Assembly (NCBI GenBank): GCA_947305825.1
Contig: CAMZET010000053.1
Coordinates: 1-8,564, forward strand
From: an uncultured Verrucomicrobiota bacterium
GTDB taxonomy: Bacteria > Verrucomicrobiota > Kiritimatiellia > RFP12 > UBA1067
DNA length: 8,564 bases
Direction of reading: 5' to 3'
Shown here: in pieces, positions 1 to 5,824 of the stretch
How the letters are laid out: each line of letters opens with the position of its first letter
Numbering within the stretch: position 1 is the first letter of the stretch
Position numbers and translations under genes: made by a program
Notes under the pieces: generated by a model
Told to the model about the DNA's origin: nothing
The model's input: the letters and a program-made list of their open reading frames with translations, nothing else
Database searches by the model: none

Positions 1-17
1 AAAAAATCATTTCACCG

Positions 18-1181
18 TCACGCCGTGGTCCGGCGCGTCCATTCCAGCGGCGTTTCGCCGACGAGGCGCTTGAAGATGTTCGAGAAATAGGGCGGATTGC
101 AAAAGCCCGCCTTGAACGCGACTTCCGCCATCGAGAGGGAACCCGTCGCCATGAGTTTCTTGGCCAGTTCCACCCGTTCGCGGATGATTTCTTCGCCTGG
201 CGACCTGCCGAGCTCCCGCGCAAAAATCCGCACGAGCGTCGAGCGCGACACGCCGACCGCCTCGACGATCTGCGCCAGCCCGAAGGGTTTGCCGAGATTC
301 GCGCGGATGAAGGCGAGCGCCTTCTGCACGTAGGGGCTGGCGGCGGCCGTGAAGTCGGTCGAGGCGCGCTCGGTGATGCGGCGCGGCGGGATGAGGATGG
401 GCCTTGCCGGCGCCTTTTCGCCGCGCAGGAGAGCATCCAGAAGCCGCGCCCCCTCGTAGCCGGTGCGCCCTTGGTCGTGCTCGACCGACGAAAGCGGAAC
501 GATTTGCGATTCGCAGATGAGGCGGTCGCCGCCGATGCCGAGAATCGCGACTTCCTCCGGCACGGAGACCTTGGCCGCAACGCTCGCTTCGAGCGCGCGC
601 GCGGCGTCGGCATCGTCGTAGGCAAGGAGCGCAAGCGGTTTCGGCGCGGCCTTGAGTTTCGCGCCGAGCCATTTGTCGAACCAGCCGAAATCATCCAGCC
701 GGTCCGGCGGCGCTTCTTCCGAAAGCACCCAGCGGGCGACCGGACGCACGGACGGGCCGCTCCCGTCCTGCCCGGCGAAGCCGTCGCAGCGCAGCTTGTG
801 GACGTTCTGCCAGGTCGTCGAGAACCAGGCGAAGTTGCGGTAGTTCCTGGCCTCGAAATACGCCCGGGCGATGCGGCCGATCGCCTCGTGGTCGCCGCTG
901 ACGCGCGGCACGCCGATTTCAGGATGGTTGTAGGTGAGGTCGACAACCGGCATCTTGCGCCGGATCAGCGATTTGACGAACGCGATCTGTTCGGGGTTGT
1001 CGCGCATCGTCACAAGCGCGCCGTCTCCGCTCCATCCGACGGGGCGGCGGGCGATGCGGTCGAGAATGGTCAGATGCCAGCCGTTCTCCTTTGCATAGCG
1101 CGCAATGCCGGCGAGTCGCGGCTGGTAGGCGGGCGTGATCCAGACGAGGACGTGGCGGGTGTGGGCGGCTTTGAAATCCAT
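18..1181 (-). CDS. XylR-like AraC-family transcriptional regulator
   Basis: A 387-residue DNA-binding regulator, probably a ligand-responsive activator. Residues about 10-275 resemble the periplasmic-binding-protein/LacI-like sensor of XylR: a segment VPEEVAILGIGGD (208-219), then PLSSVEHD (229-236), GYEGARLLDALLRGE (241-255), and a closing stretch with ILIPPRRITERASTD (262-276). Residues about 284-384 form an AraC-type double helix-turn-helix: first HTH about 302-323 (GLAQIVEAVGVSRSTLVRIF), second about 350-372 with the family signature AEVAFKAGF-PYFSNIFKR and the closing G-TPLEW. Length matches XylR (about 390). The ATG at 1181 has no recognisable Shine-Dalgarno site, and a promoter-like element lies only 9 bases upstream, so the mRNA could be leaderless. 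It is last in the operon, 43 bases after the transporter, and probably controls the operon. The sensed ligand cannot be named; XylR in E. coli senses xylose, but nothing here handles pentoses. Confidence 0.93.
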   Translation of the reverse strand: MDFKAAHTRHVLVWITPAYQPRLAGIARYAKENGWHLTILDRIARRPVGWSGDGALVTMRDNPEQIAFVKSLIRRKMPVVDLTYNHPEIGVPRVSGDHEAIGRIARAYFEARNYRNFAWFSTTWQNVHKLRCDGFAGQDGSGPSVRPVARWVLSEEAPPDRLDDFGWFDKWLGAKLKAAPKPLALLAYDDADAARALEASVAAKVSVPEEVAILGIGGDRLICESQIVPLSSVEHDQGRTGYEGARLLDALLRGEKAPARPILIPPRRITERASTDFTAAASPYVQKALAFIRANLGKPFGLAQIVEAVGVSRSTLVRIFARELGRSPGEEIIRERVELAKKLMATGSLSMAEVAFKAGFCNPPYFSNIFKRLVGETPLEWTRRTTA

Positions 1182-1190
1182 GCTTTTGCT

Positions 1191-1220
1191 AGTCTACCAA
1201 AACATCCTGTTCTTCGTCAA
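1191..1220 (-). promoter_or_regulatory. Possible internal promoter for the regulator gene
   Basis: On the minus strand, TTGACG (1215-1220) is separated by 18 bases from TAGACT (1191-1196), which is preceded by TGG, an extended -10. The -35 matches 5 of 6 consensus bases and the -10 matches 4 of 6. It lies in the 43-base gap between the transporter stop and the regulator start. Transcription would begin within about 3 bases of the ATG, giving a leaderless transcript. This assumes a sigma-70-like consensus; read-through from the main promoter is also likely. Confidence 0.4.
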
Positions 1221-1224
1221 CCGG

Positions 1225-2562
1225 CTAACCCCTTGCGACCGTGTTCGTCGCGCGCCACATGAGCGAGAGAACCGCCCCGCCGGCGATCGCCGCGCCCAGG
1301 ACGACACCATACGCCGCGCTCCATCCCCAGCGCTGCGCGACGAAGCCGAAGCCGATGCCGGAAAGCACCGTCGACGCATACGAGAACAGCCCGACGAAGC
1401 CGCCCGCGACGCCGGCCGCGCGCGGTGTGGCCTGCTGGGTCGTCGCGACGCCGAGCAGCGCCTGCGGCCCGTAGATGAAGAAGCCGACGAAGAGGAACGG
1501 CACGAGCTTCACGACGAGCGGCGCGGACGCCGGCACGCACCAGAACGCGGCGATCGCAACGGCGGCTCCGCCCATGCAGACGACGCTCGTCCTGTGCGCG
1601 CGGCTGTCGAAGAAACGGTCCGTCGCCCATCCCGCCACGACCATGCCGGCGTTGCCGCCGACAATCTCGAAGACGAAGCAAAGCGTCGTCGCGGAGGCGA
1701 GCGAGAGGCCCTTCGTCTCCATGAGAAGCACGATTCCCCAGTCGAGCGCCGCGAAGCGCACGGTGTAGACAAAGAAGTCGGCGATCGCGATGATCCAGAT
1801 GCGCGGGTTCCTGAAGACATGGCGTGCGACATAGGCGCGGTAGCCGTCGCCGCTCGCGTCTCGCGTCTGATGACTCACGTCCGTCCTTGACATGAGGCAG
1901 GGGGCGCGAGACGGGTTGGGCGGGCCGACTCTCAGCCCGACGTCCTCCGGCGAATCCTTGAAGAGGAACAGCGTCGCCACGCCGCCGGCCGCCGCGATCG
2001 CCGCCGGAACGATGAAGCACAGCCGCCACGAACGGAACCACGGGATGAGCAGCCAGCCGCACAGCGCGAAGACCGCGCCCGCGCCGATCGAATGCGAAAG
2101 ATTCCAGAGCGACTGCCTCGTGGAAAGTTCGTCCGGCGCGAACCACTTGGGCAGGGTCTTGATGCAGGGCCCCACGCCCATGCCCTGGAAATACTGGTTG
2201 AGCATCCAGAGAACGCCCATCGTCCAGACGAGGGCGAGGGTGGATCCGGCGCCGCCCAGGGCGGACGCGATGAAATCGCTGCAACCGAACAGGATGTTCG
2301 CGCCCGCGCAGATGAACAGCCCCGCCGCCATCACCTTGCGCGCGGAATTGCGGTCGGCGACAATGCCGTTCAGGAAGCGCCCGATGCCGTAGACGATCCC
2401 GCCGGCCGTGAGGAACGCGCCGAGCTGAACCTTGCTGACGCCGATCTCGCCCAGGAGCGGCATCGCGATGGAGAGATTCTTGCGGATCAGGTAGTAGAGC
2501 GCATAGCCGCCGGTCGTGACGGCCAGCGTCTCCCGCTGCCACCATTTGAGCGACGGGGTCAT
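1225..2562 (-). CDS. GlpT/UhpT-like organophosphate:phosphate antiporter (MFS)
   Basis: A 445-residue, roughly 12-helix inner-membrane carrier of the organophosphate:phosphate antiporter family, which imports glycerol-3-phosphate or sugar phosphates in exchange for phosphate. Family hallmarks: YYLIRKNLSIAMP (23-35), where R27 matches the GlpT substrate arginine R45; WNLSHSIGAG (153-162), with H157 at the position of GlpT H165; VYTVRFAALDW (265-275), where R269 matches GlpT R269; and FIYGPQALLG plus GGFVGLFSYASTVLSG (362-402), the typical helix 10-11 signature. A hydrophilic central loop spans about 203-250. The start chosen is the ATG at 2562, not one 24 bases upstream, because its ATG overlaps the TGA of the dehydrogenase gene (ATGA) and indicates translational coupling. 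Pairing with a glycerol-3-phosphate dehydrogenase supports glycerol-3-phosphate as substrate, but a UhpT/PgtP-like sugar phosphate or phosphoglycerate specificity, or a UhpC-like sensor, is not excluded. Confidence 0.92.
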   Translation of the reverse strand: MTPSLKWWQRETLAVTTGGYALYYLIRKNLSIAMPLLGEIGVSKVQLGAFLTAGGIVYGIGRFLNGIVADRNSARKVMAAGLFICAGANILFGCSDFIASALGGAGSTLALVWTMGVLWMLNQYFQGMGVGPCIKTLPKWFAPDELSTRQSLWNLSHSIGAGAVFALCGWLLIPWFRSWRLCFIVPAAIAAAGGVATLFLFKDSPEDVGLRVGPPNPSRAPCLMSRTDVSHQTRDASGDGYRAYVARHVFRNPRIWIIAIADFFVYTVRFAALDWGIVLLMETKGLSLASATTLCFVFEIVGGNAGMVVAGWATDRFFDSRAHRTSVVCMGGAAVAIAAFWCVPASAPLVVKLVPFLFVGFFIYGPQALLGVATTQQATPRAAGVAGGFVGLFSYASTVLSGIGFGFVAQRWGWSAAYGVVLGAAIAGGAVLSLMWRATNTVARG

Positions 2563-3626
2563 GTCTCGAACGTGAACGCCTCCCACGGGATGTCCACGGG
2601 CTTTTTCAAGGTCAGGATTTCGTCGATGTGCATCAGAAGCGGGAAGTCGGCGGCGTCGGCCCTGCCGGCCGCGCAGAGCGTCTTGACGGCGCGCGCCACG
2701 CGCTCGGCGACGACGAGCGATTCGAGCGTCACGCCCTTCAGTTCCGCCCTTGCCTCGTCGATGTTAAGTCCTCGTCCGAGCAGTATGCCGACAAGCCGCG
2801 TGCGGCCGCCATAGACGGTAACGTAAAGGTCGCCCGTGCCGACGCAGAAGCTGTCGAGCGTGCCGGCGCCCTGGAGGTCCAGCAGACGCTTCATTTCCTT
2901 GGACGCCTGGCCGAACACGGCGGCCTGCGAATTGAAGTGGAGCGGCGAATCGAGCCCGAACGCCTTCTGGTTGAGGCCGATCGTGAGCGCGATGCCGAGC
3001 GCGTAGCCGTTCTTGAGCGCGACCGCGCTTTCGATGCCCGTGACGTCGGTGGAAAGCGAGATGTGGTAGTAGTCCGTCGCCATCGCCTTCTTGAGCCGGC
3101 GCAGAACGGCCCTGTCCTTGCCGCAGAAGGCGACCTCGGTCTGGTCGTGCGCGACGAGTTCGTAGCTGGTGCAGGGGCCGCCGATTGCGCAGATCGAGCG
3201 GCGAATGCCCTTCTTGGCAAGGCGCTCCTCCCACACGGCGGGATACGTGAGAAGGCGTCCGTCGGGCGTATCCACCAAGCCCTTGGTGACGGAAAGGACC
3301 GGCATGTCCGGCGGCAGCCTGGGCAGCACCTCCTCGCCGAACCAGTCCACGCCGAAGCTCGATACGCCGCCGATGACAAAGTCCGCCCCGTCGATCGCCT
3401 TCGCCATCTCCTCGATCTGGTAGAACGCGCACCCTTCCGGGAATGGCGGGATGCCCTTCGGGAAATGCTTCGCGAACTTCGGGTGCCGGTTCGACCTGCG
3501 GCATTCGTCGATGATTTCGCGGTCGAGGGGCGTGCCGACGAGCCGCACCTCGTTTCCGTTTTCGCGGGCGGGGAAGGCGAGCGCGCTTCCCATCATGCCC
3601 GAACCGATGATTGCAATCGTTGCCAT
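2559..3626 (-). CDS. GpsA-like NAD(P)-dependent glycerol-3-phosphate dehydrogenase (divergent)
   Basis: A 355-residue cytoplasmic dehydrogenase that should interconvert sn-glycerol-3-phosphate and dihydroxyacetone phosphate. The N-terminal Rossmann fold has the dinucleotide motif GSGMMG (8-13). Further family marks are SVTKGL (112-117, K115), GGPCTSYEL (149-157) aligned with the GPTFAKEL loop, the catalytic lysine K205 in VALKNGYALGIAL (202-214), and GTGDLYVTVYGGRTRLVG (263-280), aligned with the GAGDL...SRNRRFG region that binds substrate phosphate. R275 is kept, but the asparagine that normally follows it is threonine here (T276). The protein is about 15-20 residues longer than typical GpsA, mostly between residues 45 and 65. 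Start ATG 3626 follows two AGGAT copies. Usual gpsA is a phospholipid-biosynthesis gene; here, coupled to a transporter and downstream of exported phosphoesterases, a catabolic role is more likely. A related 2-hydroxy-phosphate substrate is possible. Confidence 0.87.
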   Translation of the reverse strand: MATIAIIGSGMMGSALAFPARENGNEVRLVGTPLDREIIDECRRSNRHPKFAKHFPKGIPPFPEGCAFYQIEEMAKAIDGADFVIGGVSSFGVDWFGEEVLPRLPPDMPVLSVTKGLVDTPDGRLLTYPAVWEERLAKKGIRRSICAIGGPCTSYELVAHDQTEVAFCGKDRAVLRRLKKAMATDYYHISLSTDVTGIESAVALKNGYALGIALTIGLNQKAFGLDSPLHFNSQAAVFGQASKEMKRLLDLQGAGTLDSFCVGTGDLYVTVYGGRTRLVGILLGRGLNIDEARAELKGVTLESLVVAERVARAVKTLCAAGRADAADFPLLMHIDEILTLKKPVDIPWEAFTFET

Positions 3627-3632
3627 GGTGTT

Positions 3633-3642
3633 ATCCTATCCT
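3633..3642 (-). promoter_or_regulatory. Tandem AGGAT ribosome binding site of the dehydrogenase gene
   Basis: The minus strand reads AGGATAGGAT upstream of the ATG at 3626; the nearer AGGA ends 7 bases before the start. It lies in the longest gap within the operon (55 bases, 3627-3681), just after an A-rich run (minus strand). I see no convincing terminator or strong promoter in that gap. Confidence 0.5.
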
Positions 3643-3681
3643 TTTTTTAACTTTAACGCAAAGTCCGCCAAATCACATTCA

Positions 3682-4827
3682 TCATCCCTTGCCGCACATT
3701 TCGACCGACCAGGCGGGGGAAAGCGCGTCGCCCGGGTAGAACGACATCCGCACAGAGCCGTCCGCGACGTCGAGCCTGCAATGCCCGGCGGCGTCGCTGA
3801 AGAAATATTCCCTGAGCCCGGGGCGGAAGAACGCCAGCGAGGCCTTGAAGTCCTCGAGTTTTTCGCCTGAGAGCCGCGCGAGGCGCCGCGCTCCGTATTC
3901 CTCCACGGTCGAATAGACGGCATCTCCGGTCGCGAGCTCCGGCTTTTCCCACACGGAGTTTGCCGTAAATTCGCAGAAGCCGCCAAAGGCGTTTTCGTGA
4001 CGGAAGAACGTCGTCGTGTGCGTATGGCCGGAGAGCACCACCGCATGGCGGCGGGAGAGCGCCTCGTAGAGCCGCGGCCGCAGAGCATCGCATTTCCTGC
4101 TGCCGCCGAGCCGCCAGCGGAAGGAATTCGAATCTGCCGCGGTGAACGGGCCGTGGGTGACGAGGAATACGTGGCGGGCCGTGGCGCCTTCCACCGCATC
4201 GATCACCGGCTGGAGGTCGCTCCGCTCGAAATCGCAGAACACCCACAGGTCGCCGCCGAGACGGAATGAAAATACGGGATACTCCGCCGCGCATTCCTCA
4301 CCCGTCAGACGGAGCATCTCCGCGCCCATGAAGCGCCTTGAGAAATCGAGATACGCGTCCCGCGCACCCTTGCCGCGGAAATCGTGGTTGCCGATGACGG
4401 TCAAGAACGGACGCGCGGCGTTCCGGCGCGCAAACGGCTCGCGCATGACGCCGATCGCATCCTCCAGCATCTTGACATGCGTCGGCACGTCGTCGCAGTC
4501 GCCCTGCACGAGGTCGCCCATCTGGAGGATGAACCGCGTATCGAGGCGGCTGGCCACGGTGGCGCTCGCCTCGACGAGCCGCCGACACCGCTCGCGCCAC
4601 ATCTCGCCGTTGCGCCTGAACTCGGCGTGCTGGATTTTCGCCCACTTGTTGGACTCGTCGTAGTGCGAGTGGTAGACGCTCTCCGGCTCTGCGTCGTAGT
4701 GCGTATCGCCCAGGACGGCAACCGAATAGCGCGCACCGCCGGGCGCCCCGCCGAAACACCGCGCCCGCGTCGCCGCCACCGCCGTCAGCCCCGCAATAAA
4801 TCCTCTTCTCGTGAGTGTCGTGTTCAT
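3682..4827 (-). CDS. Exported calcineurin-like metallophosphoesterase (Tat signal), copy 1
   Basis: A 381-residue exported phosphoesterase. The N-terminus MNTTLTRRGFIAGLTAVAAT is a twin-arginine signal (RR at 7-8, then a hydrophobic stretch), so it should be exported folded, presumably with metals loaded. Five metal-binding blocks of the calcineurin-like fold are present in order: GDTHYD (40-45), GDLVQGD (104-110), GNHDF (146-150), THGPF with H225 (224-228) and GHTH (267-270). The region after about 300 is a C-terminal extension without a recognised domain. The ATG at 4827 is preferred over a TTG at 4845 because that TTG overlaps an AGGAGG Shine-Dalgarno site located 8 bases before the ATG. 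The family includes phosphodiesterases (GpdQ, CpdA) and phosphomonoesterases, and the sequence alone does not decide. Context favours release of a phosphorylated compound for the downstream GlpT-like importer. It is clearly divergent from the neighbouring phosphoesterase. Confidence 0.9.
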   Translation of the reverse strand: MNTTLTRRGFIAGLTAVAATRARCFGGAPGGARYSVAVLGDTHYDAEPESVYHSHYDESNKWAKIQHAEFRRNGEMWRERCRRLVEASATVASRLDTRFILQMGDLVQGDCDDVPTHVKMLEDAIGVMREPFARRNAARPFLTVIGNHDFRGKGARDAYLDFSRRFMGAEMLRLTGEECAAEYPVFSFRLGGDLWVFCDFERSDLQPVIDAVEGATARHVFLVTHGPFTAADSNSFRWRLGGSRKCDALRPRLYEALSRRHAVVLSGHTHTTTFFRHENAFGGFCEFTANSVWEKPELATGDAVYSTVEEYGARRLARLSGEKLEDFKASLAFFRPGLREYFFSDAAGHCRLDVADGSVRMSFYPGDALSPAWSVEMCGKG

Positions 4828-4835
4828 TGTCGAAT

Positions 4836-4841
4836 CCTCCT
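4836..4841 (-). promoter_or_regulatory. Ribosome binding site that fixes the copy 1 phosphoesterase start
   Basis: The minus strand has AGGAGG, 8 bases before the ATG at 4827. It overlaps the alternative in-frame TTG start at 4845, which makes that upstream start unlikely. Confidence 0.75.
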
Positions 4842-4850
4842 TCAATCGTC

Positions 4851-5810
4851 CTACAGCCGCAGCGTCGCCTTCTGCCCGTCAAGTTCCCTGACGATGTCGC
4901 CGCGCATCGGCTGGCCGTCGCCGGGGCCGCCGGTGAAGAAGAAATCCCATTGGCGATTCACGATCTCCACGCGGTCGGGGAACGTGCGCAGGATGGCGTA
5001 TCCAATATCGCCCCAGTGGCCGGTCGAGGGCAGGCCGACGTATGGCTTGACCTGCTGCGGCTCCCAGCCGGAGTGGATGATGTCCCTCGCCCACTTGTGC
5101 CAGTGGCCGTGGATGTGGCCGCGGCAAGCCTCGGACTTGAGCAGCAGAGCGCCCAGCCCCACGGCATCCTCGTCCGGCTTGTGATGGGCGCATGTCAGAA
5201 CCGGCTTCGTCGCCGCCTTCAGCGTTTCGGCGAGCCATTCGCGCTGGGCGGCGTCCATCTCGCCGGGATTGGACTTCCTGAATTTCTCCACCTCGAGTGC
5301 GTTCAGCGTATCCAGAAGCAGCAGATCGACGTGGGGCAGTTCCACCTTCGAGACTATGCGCCCGGGAACAGGCGAAGTCTTCGCGTATTCCGGCCAGACT
5401 TCGAGGAAATTGCCCCGTCGGTCGTGGTTGCCCATGCCGAGCGTGAGCCGGATGCCGGCATCCACGAGCGGCTGCAGGAGCCCGTGCGCCAGAACGTAGT
5501 CTTCGCGCTGTCCCCAGTGGTAGGCAATGTCGCCCAAACACACGACGTTGGCCGGCAGCGGATCGAGCGCGAGGATTTCCGCAACCGTCTTGGCCAGGCA
5601 CGCCTCCTCGTAGAGGTGGGTCGGCACTTCGCTCTTCAGGCCGTTCACGTGAAGATCCGAGAGGAGAACCGCAAGAGCGGGGTCGAGCACCCTCTTCTTC
5701 TTCCTTCCGCTTCCGGCGGCGGGCAAAGCGGCCGCCCGCCTCGCCATCGCACCGGCAGCGGCGGTCGCCAGCCCCGTCAGAAACATCCTTCTTGTCATGT
5801 CCGCTTTCAT
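4851..5810 (-). CDS. Exported calcineurin-like metallophosphoesterase (Tat signal), copy 2
   Basis: A 319-residue exported phosphoesterase. The start MKADMTRRMFLTGLATAAAG has a twin-arginine pair (7-8), a hydrophobic core and a small-residue region to about 30, so Tat export is likely. Metal-binding blocks in order: SDLHVNG (51-57, D52 and H54), GDIAYHWG (93-100, D94), GNHDRRG (127-133, N128 and H129), CAHH (207-210) and GHWH (235-238). This is the layout of CpdA/GpdQ-like class III phosphodiesterases, so a small phosphodiester is a reasonable but unproven substrate. It begins 7 bases after the stop of the repeat protein and ends 23 bases before copy 1. Its Shine-Dalgarno site overlaps the previous gene's stop codon, which points to coupled translation. 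An in-frame ATG at residue 5 would remove only four residues and has a poorer ribosome site. Overall similarity to copy 1 looks low outside the motifs, so the two probably act on different substrates or in sequence. Confidence 0.9.
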   Translation of the reverse strand: MKADMTRRMFLTGLATAAAGAMARRAAALPAAGSGRKKKRVLDPALAVLLSDLHVNGLKSEVPTHLYEEACLAKTVAEILALDPLPANVVCLGDIAYHWGQREDYVLAHGLLQPLVDAGIRLTLGMGNHDRRGNFLEVWPEYAKTSPVPGRIVSKVELPHVDLLLLDTLNALEVEKFRKSNPGEMDAAQREWLAETLKAATKPVLTCAHHKPDEDAVGLGALLLKSEACRGHIHGHWHKWARDIIHSGWEPQQVKPYVGLPSTGHWGDIGYAILRTFPDRVEIVNRQWDFFFTGGPGDGQPMRGDIVRELDGQKATLRL

Positions 5811-5817
5811 GTTTTTC

Positions 5818-5824
5818 TCACCTC
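5818..5824 (-). promoter_or_regulatory. Ribosome binding site overlapping the upstream stop codon
   Basis: The minus strand GAGGTGA contains the TGA stop of the repeat-protein gene and lies 7 bases before the ATG at 5810. Translation of the phosphoesterase is therefore probably coupled to termination of the upstream gene. Confidence 0.6.

Noticed and set aside
1..35. Possible operon terminator: a CGCCG/CGGCG hairpin (21-35) and a T-run on the minus strand (1-6)
   Set aside because: The stem is only 5 bases, overlaps the end of the coding region, and is separated from the T-run by 14 bases. The sequence beyond the window edge is needed.
471..1262. A 263-codon plus-strand open frame opposite the regulator
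   Set aside because: It is the antisense of a well-supported XylR-like gene. The composition is arginine- and valine-rich without domain features.
1217..2545. A 442-codon minus-strand open frame overlapping the transporter in another frame
   Set aside because: The translation is Arg/Gly/Ala-rich with no transmembrane pattern, while the overlapping frame gives a full OPA transporter with conserved arginines.
2628..3650. A 340-codon open frame on the plus strand opposite the dehydrogenase gene
   Set aside because: It is low in hydrophobic structure, rich in Arg/Ala/Glu/Val, and shows no family motif. It mirrors the high-GC codon pattern of the real minus-strand gene, which has clear GpsA motifs.
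3627..3681. A separate promoter for the dehydrogenase-transporter-regulator genes in the 55-base gap
   Set aside because: The best boxes (TTTGCG and TAGGAT, 18-base spacing) match the consensus poorly and the -10 overlaps the ribosome binding site.
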